From Betaproteobacteria bacterium (GTDB taxonomy: Bacteria > Pseudomonadota > Gammaproteobacteria > Burkholderiales > Burkholderiaceae_C): a stretch of 64,000 nt of DNA. The notes beneath the pieces were generated by a model. It saw only the letters and a program-made list of their open reading frames with translations, had not been told where the DNA came from and made no database searches. The stretch covers positions 62,001 to 126,000 of the forward strand of contig JADJWD010000001.1 in assembly GCA_016716535.1 (NCBI GenBank), in the 5' to 3' direction. The stretch's first letter is position 1. Each line of letters opens with the position of its first letter. Both the position numbers and the translations under genes were made by a program. Of this stretch, positions 52,427 through 61,018 are shown one piece after another.

Positions 52427-53449
52427 ATGGACCTGAAGCAGCTCGACACCTTCGTGCGCGTCGCCGAACTCGGCAGCTTCACGCGCGCGGCCAGCGTGCT
52501 GCGCGTCGCGCAGCCGGCGTTGAGCCGCCAGGTGCGGGCGCTCGAGGTCGAACTGCGCCAGCCGCTCTTCGACCGCAACGGCCGCGGTGTCACGCTCACC
52601 GAGGCCGGCAAGCGGCTGCTCGCGCACGGCCGCGGCATCCTGCAGCAGGTGCAGCGCGCGCGGCAGGACCTCGAAGAGCAGCGCGGCGCTGCGGCGGGCC
52701 TCCTGTCGATCGGGCTGCCGCCGAGCCTTTCGCGGTCCCTCACGACAGCGCTTGTCGAAGCCTTCCGCGCGCGCTTTCCGAAGGCGACGTTGAGCGTCGT
52801 CGAGGGCCTGTCGACCTACATGCTCGAGTGGCTGATGCAAGGCCGCATCGACTGCGCGCTCGTCTACAACGCGCAGCCGGCGGCGGCCTTCGATCTGCAG
52901 CCGGTGGCCGACGAGGCGCTCTTCCTCGTCTCGGCGCGGCGCGGCAAGGCGCTCGTCGGCCGGCCGGCGACGCTCGCCGACGTGGCCGCGCACGACCTCG
53001 TCATTCCGAGCCGGCCGCACGCGATCCGCATGCGCGTCGAAAGCGCGCTCGCCGAAGCCGCGCTGAAGCCGCGCGTCGCGCTCGAAGTGGAAAGCGTGCC
53101 GGCGATCCTCGACCTCGTCGTGCGGCACCCGCTGCACGCGGTGCTGGCGCTGAACGCGATCGTCGGCAGTGCGCGCGAGAGCGAGCTTGCGGCGCGGCCG
53201 ATCGTCGCGCCCGGCGGCGCGCGCCTGGCGACGACGATCTGGATGGCGACTTCGGCGCAGCGGCCGCGCGGGCCGCTGTTGGAGCAGGCGCTGCCGCTGG
53301 TGCGAGCGCTGGTCGAAGCGCAGGTCGGCGGCAAAGCCGAGGCCGCGTTGCGCGCAGGTCGCAGCGCCGCGAAGCCGGCAAAGCAGCCACGGCAACCAAA
53401 GCGGACAAAACCGGCAAAACACCGGAAAGCTCCTTCGAAGAGGGGTTAG
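52427..53449 (+). CDS. LysR family regulator of the protocatechuate 4,5-cleavage operon
   Basis: 340 residues. The winged-helix N-terminus is MDLKQLDTFVRVAELGSFTR, AQPALSRQVRALEVELRQPL and GRGVTLTEAGKRLL. The effector domain follows with LSIGLPPSLSRSLTTALVEA. The last about 35 residues are an added Lys/Pro-rich tail (AKPAKQPRQPKRTKPAKHRK), absent from normal LysR proteins. Divergent to the operon, which fits a PmdR-like activator. Confidence 0.93.
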   Translation: MDLKQLDTFVRVAELGSFTRAASVLRVAQPALSRQVRALEVELRQPLFDRNGRGVTLTEAGKRLLAHGRGILQQVQRARQDLEEQRGAAAGLLSIGLPPSLSRSLTTALVEAFRARFPKATLSVVEGLSTYMLEWLMQGRIDCALVYNAQPAAAFDLQPVADEALFLVSARRGKALVGRPATLADVAAHDLVIPSRPHAIRMRVESALAEAALKPRVALEVESVPAILDLVVRHPLHAVLALNAIVGSARESELAARPIVAPGGARLATTIWMATSAQRPRGPLLEQALPLVRALVEAQVGGKAEAALRAGRSAAKPAKQPRQPKRTKPAKHRKAPSKRG

Positions 53450-53545
53450 CAGACAAAGGGCACATGGCAAACTGCCCGCGCCCTCGGGACGGTGCCATCA
53501 CGACAAGAGCCGACGTGCCGGGGTCCTTCACATGCAGGAGCCCGA

Positions 53546-55225
53546 ATGACTCTCGCCCGTCCCGCCGCCGTTCGTCCAACGCAACAACAACGCACTGACA
53601 GCGGCCGCCACGCAAGCTTTCCACGCTTCACTTCCCGCGCCCTCGCCCGCGCCGCCGCCACCGCCTGCCTCGCGGGCCTGGCCGCCGCAGCGACGCCGGC
53701 GCTCGCCGAGAACCACGCGCTGATTCTGTGGATCGGCGACTACGGGGACCCGCGCGCCGACCTGCCGGGCATCGACCTCGACGCCGGCTTCGCGAAGAAG
53801 ATCGCCAAGCTGATGGGCGTGCCCGACAAGAACATCTTCGAGGTCGCCAATGCGAACCTGACGCCGCGCAACGTCGGCGCGGCGCTCTCGGCGATGCACG
53901 ACCGCATCAAGGAAGGCGACAAGCTCTTCGTCTACTACTCGGGCCACGGCACGCAGATGGCCGGACGCGGCGGCACCGGCGCCCGCTGCACCGAGGCCAT
54001 GTTCGTGCGCGGCGGCGTCTTCATGGACGGCGATCTGCAGGCGTCGCTGACCAAGCTCGGCCAGAAGGCAAGCCAGGTCGTGATGATGAACGACTCGTGC
54101 TTCTCGGGCGGCGCGGCGACGCGCAGCCTGACGGCGCCCGCCGAAGGCGACGTGAAGGCGAAGTTTCTGCCCGCCGACTACAAGGCCAACACCGCCGTCG
54201 GCGCCGGCTACAGCTGCGGCGACGCGGTCAACACCCGCGGCATGACGCGCAGCCTCGGCACGCTGGAGAAAGACCAGCGCGGCCCGCAGGTGCTGTACAT
54301 CGCCGCCAGCACCGACACGCAGGTGTCGTTCGCGAGCAAGAAGGGCAGCTTCGCGACGCTGACCTGGGCGCAGTGCCTGGCCGATGCATCGTCCGACAGC
54401 AACCGCAGCGGCACGATCAACGGCGAAGAGCTGAAGGCCTGCGCGCAGGGCTGGCTGAACAAGCTGGGCGTCAAGCAGACGATCATGCTTCAGGGCAACA
54501 CGAAGCTGCCGCTGACCTTCACGTCGAATGCGACGGGCGGTGCGGCGTTGGCGGCGGCACCTGCGCCGGCGCCTGCCCCGGCGCCCGCTGCTGCACCCGC
54601 GCCAGCGCCGGCACCCGCCCCGGCCGCCACGCCGGCACCGGTCGCCGCCGCACCCACACCGGCTCCCGCACCGGCGCCCGCCCCGGTCGCCGCGCCGGCC
54701 CCGTCACCCAGCGCGCAGGCCACCGCTGCCACGGCCGGTGGCGCCGTCAGCGCCGCCAGCGCGCTGGAAGACATCGCCGCGATGGGCGACCGCAGCTACC
54801 AGGTGCGCATCACGACGGCCAAGGACAGCATGCGCATCGGCCAGGACCTGCTCGACTTCTCGGTCACGACGAACCGCGATGGTTATCTCTACGTCCTGCA
54901 AGTCGGCAGCGACGGCAAGACCTTCAACCTCTTGTTCCCGAACAAGCTCGACGGCAACAACCAGGTCAGCGCCGGCACGCACCGCTTCCCGCGCCCGAAC
55001 TGGCGCGTGCGCTCGGGCGGCCCGGCCGGCACGAGCTACCTGCTGGCCATCGTCTCGCCCGACAAGAAGGACCTCGACCGGGAGATGACGGCGGGCACCT
55101 TCGCTTCGACCGCGGCCAACACCGTCGCCACGCGCAACCTCGTCGTCGAAGCCTCCGGTGCCAGCGGCAGCAGCAACGGCCGCTTCGGCGCCAGCGCCGT
55201 CGTCGCGATCAGGGAAGTGCAATGA
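53546..55225 (+). CDS. Exported caspase-fold cysteine protease (peptidase C14 family) with DUF4384-like C-domain
   Basis: 559 residues. An AGGAG site at 53536-53540 sets the start. The signal peptide ends near LAAAATPALA. The caspase-fold domain (about 55-310) carries the catalytic dyad: His134 in VYYSGHGTQMAG and Cys185 in MMNDSCFSGGAATR. A long Ala-Pro linker (about 335-400) leads to a C-terminal DUF4384-type beta domain (GYLYVLQVGSDGKTFNLLFP). The dyad is intact, so it is probably active in the periplasm. Its stop overlaps the serpin start (ATGA). The natural substrate is unknown. Confidence 0.9.
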   Translation: MTLARPAAVRPTQQQRTDSGRHASFPRFTSRALARAAATACLAGLAAAATPALAENHALILWIGDYGDPRADLPGIDLDAGFAKKIAKLMGVPDKNIFEVANANLTPRNVGAALSAMHDRIKEGDKLFVYYSGHGTQMAGRGGTGARCTEAMFVRGGVFMDGDLQASLTKLGQKASQVVMMNDSCFSGGAATRSLTAPAEGDVKAKFLPADYKANTAVGAGYSCGDAVNTRGMTRSLGTLEKDQRGPQVLYIAASTDTQVSFASKKGSFATLTWAQCLADASSDSNRSGTINGEELKACAQGWLNKLGVKQTIMLQGNTKLPLTFTSNATGGAALAAAPAPAPAPAPAAAPAPAPAPAPAATPAPVAAAPTPAPAPAPAPVAAPAPSPSAQATAATAGGAVSAASALEDIAAMGDRSYQVRITTAKDSMRIGQDLLDFSVTTNRDGYLYVLQVGSDGKTFNLLFPNKLDGNNQVSAGTHRFPRPNWRVRSGGPAGTSYLLAIVSPDKKDLDREMTAGTFASTAANTVATRNLVVEASGASGSSNGRFGASAVVAIREVQ

Positions 55226-56574
55226 CCGGCGCGCGCGTGCCGGCCGCCATGCAGCAGCGGCCGGGCCGCGCGAGGCGACGCAACGGCGTGGTGGTCGCTG
55301 CGGCCGTTGCTGCCGCGGCGGCGATGGCGGCTGCCGGAGGTGCGTGGGCGACATCGCCGGCTGCTGGCGGATCGTCGGCAGCGCCGAAGGCTGTTGCCAA
55401 GAACACGAACACCAGCGCTCAGACGGCCACCGCCGCCGCGCTCGGTGATCTGGGCCTCGCGCTGCTGCGCGACGCGCCGGGCGTCAACGCCGTCGTCTCG
55501 CCGCTCGCCGTGGCCACCGTGCTCGGCATGGTGCAGTCGGGCACCACCGGCGCGACCGAGCGCGAAATCGAAGCGCTGTTCGGCAGCGCCATCGACGGCC
55601 GGCGCGCGATGCGCCAGGCGCTACCGGCGTTGTCTGCGCAGGTGCGTGCTGGCGGCGGCACCGCGGACCAAGCGGCGACGTTGAAGCAGGCCGCGCGCGT
55701 GTGGATCGACCCGACGGTGGCGCGCGCTGTGCCACCGTCGTTCCAGCGCCGGCTCGCACAGCGACATGGCGCCGATGCCGCCGTGCTGTCGTTCGCTGAG
55801 CCCGAAGCGGCGCGCGCCAAGATCAACCAATGGACGGCCGAGCACACCGGCGGCCGCGTCACCGAGTTGCTGCCGGCCGGCAGCATCGGCCAGTCGACGC
55901 AGGTCACGCTGACCGCGGCGGTGCACTTTCGCGCCGCGTGGGACAAGCGCTTCGACGCCGCGCAGACCGAGCCGCGGCCGTTCCAGACCGCGGCCGGCAC
56001 GCAGGCATCGGTGCCGACGTTGAACGACGAGCGCGCGGTGACGCAGGCCGTCGTCGACGGCACGCAGCTCTACACGCTGCCGTTCGCCGCCGCCTACGAC
56101 CTGGTGCTCGCGCTGCCTGCGGCCGAGCGCAGCGTCGATGCGCTGCTGAAGGACCTGAACGGCGGCACGCTGGCGCGCTGGCGTTCGACGCTGGCCGCAC
56201 CGGCGGCGAAGGCGCCGCGTTGCAGCTTCTCGATGCCGAAGGTGGCCTTCGCGCCGAAGGCCGCGTCGATCAAGGCGTCGCTCGAGCGGCTCGGCATCAA
56301 GACCGCGTTCACGTCGAAAGCCGAGTTGCGCCCGATGCTCGGCCGCGCCGCGCCCGGGTCACACCTCGACGATGTGCTGCAAGCCGCCGGCGTCGCCTTC
56401 GACGAGCAGGGTGGCGAGGCCGTCGCCACCGCCGCCGCGACAGTGAAGCCGAAGTCGCTGGCGGTGCCCACCGCCTGTGCCGTCGACCGCGCGTTCGCGT
56501 TTGTCGTCGTGCACCGCGACACGGGCGTGCCGCTTTTCATCGGGCGCGTCGGCGACCCGACGCGCAGCGAATGA
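55222..56574 (+). CDS. Serpin (serine/cysteine protease inhibitor), exported
   Basis: 450 residues. An Arg-rich n-region and hydrophobic core (VVVAAAVAAAAAMAAAGGAW) form a signal peptide. The serpin fold is clear: NAVVSPLAVATVLGMVQSGT, LKQAARVWIDPTVA, INQWTAEHTGGRVTELLPAG, CSFSMPKVAF, and the C-terminal FVVVHRDTGVPLFIGRVGDP. The reactive-centre hinge (395-407, EQGGEAVATAAAT) has the small residues needed for loop insertion, so it should be inhibitory. The likely P1-P1' is Lys411-Ser412 by alignment to antitrypsin, with Lys409 as an alternative. It is coupled to the upstream caspase-fold protease. Confidence 0.9.
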   Translation: MTGARVPAAMQQRPGRARRRNGVVVAAAVAAAAAMAAAGGAWATSPAAGGSSAAPKAVAKNTNTSAQTATAAALGDLGLALLRDAPGVNAVVSPLAVATVLGMVQSGTTGATEREIEALFGSAIDGRRAMRQALPALSAQVRAGGGTADQAATLKQAARVWIDPTVARAVPPSFQRRLAQRHGADAAVLSFAEPEAARAKINQWTAEHTGGRVTELLPAGSIGQSTQVTLTAAVHFRAAWDKRFDAAQTEPRPFQTAAGTQASVPTLNDERAVTQAVVDGTQLYTLPFAAAYDLVLALPAAERSVDALLKDLNGGTLARWRSTLAAPAAKAPRCSFSMPKVAFAPKAASIKASLERLGIKTAFTSKAELRPMLGRAAPGSHLDDVLQAAGVAFDEQGGEAVATAAATVKPKSLAVPTACAVDRAFAFVVVHRDTGVPLFIGRVGDPTRSE

Positions 56575-56584
56575 CGCGCGACTG

Positions 56585-56630
56585 ACTCGCGCCTGAAGCG
56601 CGAGTGAAGTGACGCGCGCTTCAGCGCGTC
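56585..56630. terminator. Twin hairpins between convergent genes
   Basis: ACTCGCGC/GCGCGAGT (56585-56592 with 56598-56605) and GACGCGC/GCGCGTC (56611-56617 with 56624-56630). The second overlaps the stop of the minus-strand gene. They likely act as a two-way terminator for the serpin and YbjN-like genes, though without U-tracts. Confidence 0.5.
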
Positions 56631-57106
56631 TCGGACACCTTGCGGTTGTACTTGTCGTACGCGGTATCGAGGGCGCGCAGCAGTCGCCCGAGGTGCGTCT
56701 TGAAGTCGCCCGGGACGATGAGGAACATCTCGCAGGCGAAGTTCGGATCGCCGTCGCTGTCGATGTAGGCCTTGACCACCTTGGTTTCGGTGGTCGCGAG
56801 GTTGGCGCCCTCCAGGCGGCGCAGCCGCGCCTGCGCCGACTTGTCCTCGGCGCTGAACGAGAGCACGAGGCGGAAGTACTCCGGGTCCTTCTCGTCGACA
56901 TAGACGATGTAGAACTTGCCTTCGCGGCGGAAGCGCACGTTGCCCGCCTGCGTGATGTTCGGGTTGTAGCCCTCGCTCTGCAGGTACGCCATGTAGGTCT
57001 GCTGCAGCTGGTCCTTGCTGTATTGCTGGGCCAGTGCCGGGGCGCTGGCGGCGAACAGGAGCGCGCCGCTGAGCGCGACTTGGGCCAGGAGGGACTTGAT
57101 CTTCAT
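56621..57106 (-). CDS. Exported YbjN-like small protein
   Basis: 161 residues with a signal peptide (LLAQVALSGALLFAASAPAL, cut after ALAQ). The mature part reads LQQTYMAYLQSEGYNPNITQ, FRREGKFYIVYVDEKDPEYF, and VVKAYIDSDGDPNFACEMFL. This is the alpha-beta pattern of YbjN/type III chaperone-like sensory folds. It is downstream of the second caspase-fold gene on the same strand (55-bp gap). Function unknown; it may be a partner of the protease. Confidence 0.78.
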   Translation of the reverse strand: MKIKSLLAQVALSGALLFAASAPALAQQYSKDQLQQTYMAYLQSEGYNPNITQAGNVRFRREGKFYIVYVDEKDPEYFRLVLSFSAEDKSAQARLRRLEGANLATTETKVVKAYIDSDGDPNFACEMFLIVPGDFKTHLGRLLRALDTAYDKYNRKVSETR

Positions 57107-57161
57107 GGTCGTGTGCGGTTCGTGGTTGCCGGGGGTGGAGAACTCTTGTGCGAAGGCGTGA

Positions 57162-58454
57162 TCACTGCGCCTTGGCCATCGCCGCGCGCGCGCGGTCGGC
57201 GTAGCGGCCGTTGGGGAACTGCCGCAGGTACGCCTCGTAGTCGGCGCGCCGGTTGCTGGACTGCGCGCGGTCCCACACCGCGAACTCGGCCGCCGGGTTG
57301 TTGCCTGCGGCGGCCGGTGCGGGCGCCGGTGTCGGCGCGGCCGCGGGCGTGGCCGCCGGCGCGCCGAACTGCGCGATGCGCGCACGCGCGCGGTCGGAGT
57401 AGCGGCCGTTGGGCACGGACTGCAGGAAGCCCTCGAACGCGGCGCGTGTGTTGACGCGCATCGCCTGGTCCCACAACTCGTACTCGCGCTGCGGTGTGAC
57501 GGCCGAGCCGCCACCGGCGGGCGTGGGCGCCGGCGCGGGCGGCGTGTACACCGGGGCCGGAGCCGGGGCGGGCACCGGCGCCGGGGCGGGGGCCGGCGAG
57601 GGAGAAACGCGCGGCGGCGGGTCGAACGCCGGTGCGGGTGCCGGCGCGGCACCGCCGCCCGGATAGAAGAAGAAGTCCGACGACGACTCGTCCATCAGCG
57701 CCGGGCGCTGCTTGTGGCCGATGCCCTCGGCCGCCGTCTCGACGCTGGCGCGCACCTTGCGCAGCATCTCGACGGCCGACTGGCCGCGCGTGCGCATGTG
57801 CTTGACCAGTTCGCGCGTGAAGAGACCGTTCGGCACCGGGTCGTTGTTGCTCAGGCGGTCGAGCGCCTGCTGGCCCTTCGACGCGGCCATGATGACGAGC
57901 GAGCCCTTGGGCGGCTCGATGCGCGTCAGCGTCGAGCCCGGCGCGATCGAGCGGCCGGTGGCGGTTTCACGCAGCGGGTCGTCGCGGCACGCGTCGATGA
58001 TGACGAGCGAGAACCGCGCGCGCTGGTTCAGCTCGTCGGTGAGCTTCTCGAGCGACTGGCCGTTGCGCTCGATGACGCGGTTGTCGGTCGGGCGGATGTC
58101 CACCGGCAGCAGGTGCGGGCCGAGGTTGGGCGGCTGCGAGCCGTGGCCCGAGAAGAAGAAGACGACCTCGTCGCCCTTCTGGATGCGGCGAAGGAAGTTG
58201 CCGACCGCGTCGTCCATGCCGTCGCGCGTGGCGTCGAGCACGCGTGTCACGGCGAAGCCGGCCGCCTCGAGCTCTTTGCTGATGGAGTTGGCGTCGTTGC
58301 GCGCGTTGCGCAGCTTGGTCGCGTGCTGGTAGTTGTCGTTGCCGACCACCAGGGCCAGCCGGGCGGCATGCGCCTCGAGGTGCATCACGAGGCAGGCGGC
58401 GGTCACCGACAGCGCGGCGATCAGGCGGCGAGGGCGGCGTGAAGAGGTCATCAT
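57162..58454 (-). CDS. Exported caspase-fold protein (peptidase C14) with repeat C-terminus
   Basis: 430 residues with a signal peptide ending near LEAHAA. The caspase domain starts RLALVVGNDNYQHATKLRNA and has His104 in VVFFFSGHGSQPP and Cys156 in LVIIDACRDDPLRE, so the dyad is intact. A Pro-Ala linker follows. Two copies of a short C-terminal motif come last: FEGFLQSVPNGRYSDRARAR and YEAYLRQFPNGRYADRARAA. These resemble tetratricopeptide-like or Sel1-type half repeats in bacterial caspase proteins. It is a different subfamily from the protease at 53546 (DACRDDP versus NDSCFSGG). Confidence 0.9.
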   Translation of the reverse strand: MMTSSRRPRRLIAALSVTAACLVMHLEAHAARLALVVGNDNYQHATKLRNARNDANSISKELEAAGFAVTRVLDATRDGMDDAVGNFLRRIQKGDEVVFFFSGHGSQPPNLGPHLLPVDIRPTDNRVIERNGQSLEKLTDELNQRARFSLVIIDACRDDPLRETATGRSIAPGSTLTRIEPPKGSLVIMAASKGQQALDRLSNNDPVPNGLFTRELVKHMRTRGQSAVEMLRKVRASVETAAEGIGHKQRPALMDESSSDFFFYPGGGAAPAPAPAFDPPPRVSPSPAPAPAPVPAPAPAPVYTPPAPAPTPAGGGSAVTPQREYELWDQAMRVNTRAAFEGFLQSVPNGRYSDRARARIAQFGAPAATPAAAPTPAPAPAAAGNNPAAEFAVWDRAQSSNRRADYEAYLRQFPNGRYADRARAAMAKAQ

Positions 58455-58732
58455 GGCTTTATCGGCGGCGGTCGGCGGGACTACAGGTCCGGGATTCGGA
58501 CACGGCGGAGGCGGCGAAAGCGGCAGCAGCGGCGAGGGCGCCCGTTGCAGTGGGCGATGACCCTGGCCCCATGAGCAGCGCGGACCTTACTCCATGCCAA
58601 GGGGGGTTCTCAACGCTGCACGTTCGGAGAGATGAGCGCAGCGTGCAAAGGGCCGCATTGGGGCTCCCGCACTTGACCGACGCCGACCGGCGCCGACCGG
58701 TGACGACCGGCAGCGACCAGCGACGGCCAGCG
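58455..58732. other. Intergenic region between OmpA-type and caspase-fold genes
   Basis: 278 bp with no convincing gene. It holds the 10-bp tandem repeat at 58681-58730 and possibly the promoter of the caspase-fold gene; no clear -35/-10 is visible. Confidence 0.5.
58681..58730. repeat. 10-bp tandem repeat, five units
   Basis: CGCCGACCGG twice, then three degenerate copies (TGACGACCGG, CAGCGACCAG, CGACGGCCAG), ending just after the OmpA-type stop codon on the minus strand. Confidence 0.7.
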
Positions 58733-59413
58733 CTACTGCGGCGCCTTGCGCACCTCGACGCGCCGGTTGACCGGGGCCGCGGCGTCGCCGCCGTCCAGCG
58801 GCCGCGCGCTGCCGAAGCCGTAGGCGCTCAACCGCGTGTCGGCGATGCCCTTGTCGACGAGGTAGCGGCGCACTGCGAGCGCGCGGGCGCACGAGAGCTC
58901 GAGGTTGAGGCGCGCGTCGCCGCTCGCGTCGGTGTGGCCGGCAACGGCGAAGCTCTCGTTGGCCAGCGCCGGCGTCTTCAGCGCCGTGGCGACGTTGTCG
59001 AGCAGTTGCCGGTCGGCGGCCGCGAGGCGGTCGGAGCCGGTGGCGAACTGCACCGAGAGGTTCACGCCCGGCGTCGTGTCGCCGGCGTAGGGCACAACTT
59101 CGAGCGTGCGAGTCCTCGCGCCGCCGTTGCCCCCGCTGCCCGTGCGTTCCGCCCCGCCCGTCGGCCGCGGCGCCGGCTTGGCCGCTTCGCCGCACAGGTT
59201 GCTGCCCGCCTCGGGCAACTGCGTGCGACGGAACGAGCGTGTCGCCAGGCCGCCGTTCGCCGGCGCCGACAGCGCCGCGACGAGCGACTCGACGCTCGCC
59301 TGCCCCAGCGGTTGTTGCGCCGCGGCGCCGGACGTGAAGCCGGCGAGCGCAAGAGCCAGAGCGGCAGTCGAAAGCGGCGGGCGCAGGTAGTGGGTGCGAC
59401 AGCGATCGTTCAT
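58733..59413 (-). CDS. OmpA-family peptidoglycan-binding protein
   Basis: 226 residues. The ATG at 59413 gives a signal peptide (LSTAALALALAGFTSGAAAQ). The C-terminal OmpA domain has VQFATGSDRLAAADRQLLDN, VAGHTDASGDARLNLELSCA (Asp/Arg peptidoglycan contacts) and RLSAYGFGSARPLDGGDAAA. The N-terminal part is unknown and has a single Cys in SNLCGEAAKP. It lies upstream in reading order only by strand; the two caspase-side genes follow it, so an envelope operon is possible. Confidence 0.9.
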   Translation of the reverse strand: MNDRCRTHYLRPPLSTAALALALAGFTSGAAAQQPLGQASVESLVAALSAPANGGLATRSFRRTQLPEAGSNLCGEAAKPAPRPTGGAERTGSGGNGGARTRTLEVVPYAGDTTPGVNLSVQFATGSDRLAAADRQLLDNVATALKTPALANESFAVAGHTDASGDARLNLELSCARALAVRRYLVDKGIADTRLSAYGFGSARPLDGGDAAAPVNRRVEVRKAPQ

Positions 59414-59576
59414 GGGCGGCGTGGCGACGCGGTGCGTGGCAGTGAACTGCGATCGCGCCATTGCAGCACGGCCACGCGCCGCGGTTCACGATCGTGCACC
59501 GCCGCAGCGTCGGAAATTGCTCGCGCGGCCTCGTTGCGCAAGCGCTGCAAACGCCGCGTGGCCGCGGCCAGGGCCT

Positions 59577-60278
59577 TCAGCGCAAATGCTTGCCGAAGAA
59601 CTCCAGCGTGCGCGTCCACGCCAGCTGCGCCGCGGCCGGCTCGTACTCGATCACCGGCAGCAGCTTCTTCTCGCCGACCTGCGTCTCGTTGAAGAACGCG
59701 TGCTGCGCGTCGTAGCGGTGGAACTCGAACTTCGCGCCGGCGGCGCGCAGCTTCGCTTCGAGCGCGTCGACGCCGGCGATCGGGAACGGCACGTCGCGCG
59801 TCGCGAAGTGGCCCATCAGCGGCGCCTTGATCTTCGCCGCGTCGACATACTCCAGCGGCGGGTAGCCGTACCAGATGACGCCGGCGTCCATCTCGGGCAC
59901 GAAGACCGCCGACAGCGTGGTCAGCGCGCCGCCCATGCAGAAGCCCGTGACGCCGCACTTCGCGCTGCCGCTGCCCTTCAGGTACGCGACCGCGCCGCGC
60001 ACGTCCTGCCCGGCGGCTTCGCCGAAGTTCAGGTCACCCATCAGGTGCTCGGCCTCCTTCGCCTCGAGCGTGCTCTTGCCGCGGTAGAGGTCCGGCACGA
60101 GCGCGCGATAGCCCGCCTCGGCGAAGCGGTCGGCGACGCCGCGGATCTGGTCGTTCAAGCCCCACCACTCCTGGATGACGACGACGGCCGGCGCGCCGGC
60201 GCCGCCGCCCGCCGGTTCGGCGAGATAGCCCTGCAGTTGCTTGCCGTCGGGGCGGTTGAAGCTGACGTTGCGGCCCAT
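59577..60278 (-). CDS. Dienelactone hydrolase family protein
   Basis: 233 residues. The start at 60278 has GGGAG upstream and drops a 70-residue non-family extension. The catalytic triad is Cys in VTGFCMGGALTTLSA, the Asp after the fifth strand (IAGVDALE region), and His in RYDAQHAFFN. VVVIQEWWGLNDQIRGVADR is the family's Glu-containing motif. It may open dienelactones from chlorocatechol or act on other esters. Divergent from the molybdenum hydroxylase genes. Confidence 0.92.
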   Translation of the reverse strand: MGRNVSFNRPDGKQLQGYLAEPAGGGAGAPAVVVIQEWWGLNDQIRGVADRFAEAGYRALVPDLYRGKSTLEAKEAEHLMGDLNFGEAAGQDVRGAVAYLKGSGSAKCGVTGFCMGGALTTLSAVFVPEMDAGVIWYGYPPLEYVDAAKIKAPLMGHFATRDVPFPIAGVDALEAKLRAAGAKFEFHRYDAQHAFFNETQVGEKKLLPVIEYEPAAAQLAWTRTLEFFGKHLR

Positions 60279-60526
60279 GAAGGAACTCCCTTCGAGATCG
60301 AGCGACGGCCGGACCTCCGGCCGCGCGAGCCCGGCAGTAGAGACGCGCACCGGCGTGTCGTCAACCCGGGCCGGCCCGATGCCGGACGATCCCCCTCGGT
60401 CGAACAAGAGCCCCCACCGTGCAGGGGCGGCGTTCGGGTGCATCATCGCGCGCGCTTGCGTGACAACTCGGGCGCCACCTTGCACGCCAACCCGGCGCCA
60501 TCGGCCACCACGACAACGGAGACGAC
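60279..60526. other. Divergent intergenic region
   Basis: 248 bp between the dienelactone-hydrolase-family gene and the [2Fe-2S] subunit gene. No repeats, hairpins or clear promoter motifs were seen. Confidence 0.5.
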
Positions 60527-61018
60527 ATGGCCCAGCTCAACGTCAACGGGCGCGTGCACACGCACGACGCCGAGCCCGACACGCCGCTCTTGTGGGTGCT
60601 GCGCGAGCAGCTCGGCCTCACCGGCACCAAATACGGCTGCGGCATCGCGCAGTGCGGCTCGTGCACCGTGCACATCGACGGCGCGCCGGTGCGCAGCTGC
60701 GTGCTGCCCGCCTCGGCCGTGCGGCCGGCGCAGAAGGTGGTGACGATCGAAGGCTTGTCGCGCGGCACCACGCACGTGCTGCAGAAAGCCTGGGCGCAGC
60801 TCGACGTGCCGCAGTGCGGCTACTGCCAGAGCGGCATGCTGATGGCCGCCGCGGCGCTGCTGAAAGAGAAGCCGCGGCCGACCGACGCCGACATCGACGC
60901 GGCGATGACCAACATCTGCCGCTGCGGCACCTACAACCGCGTGCGCGCCGCGATCAAGCACGCCGCCGGCGAGACGCGCGCCGACCTCGGCATCGTGCAC
61001 ACCGCGAGGAGCGCCTGA
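60527..61018 (+). CDS. iorA: Molybdenum hydroxylase [2Fe-2S] subunit (isoquinoline 1-oxidoreductase alpha type)
   Basis: 163 residues. The plant-type [2Fe-2S] cluster is in KYGCGIAQCGSCTVHIDGAP, and the second cluster in QCGYCQSGMLMAAAALL and NICRCGTYNRVRAAIKHAAG. It carries electrons from the Mo subunit. Without a separate FAD subunit this is the two-subunit IorAB-type architecture. TGATG overlap with the next gene. Confidence 0.93.
   Translation: MAQLNVNGRVHTHDAEPDTPLLWVLREQLGLTGTKYGCGIAQCGSCTVHIDGAPVRSCVLPASAVRPAQKVVTIEGLSRGTTHVLQKAWAQLDVPQCGYCQSGMLMAAAALLKEKPRPTDADIDAAMTNICRCGTYNRVRAAIKHAAGETRADLGIVHTARSA

Noticed and set aside
54540..54720. Repetitive Ala-Pro coding stretch as a tandem repeat element
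   Set aside because: It is the interdomain linker of the caspase-fold protein; the repeats are codon-level and imperfect.
58587..59489. Minus-strand 300-codon frame over the OmpA-type gene
   Set aside because: Arg-rich shadow frame; the OmpA domain is in the other frame at 58733-59413.
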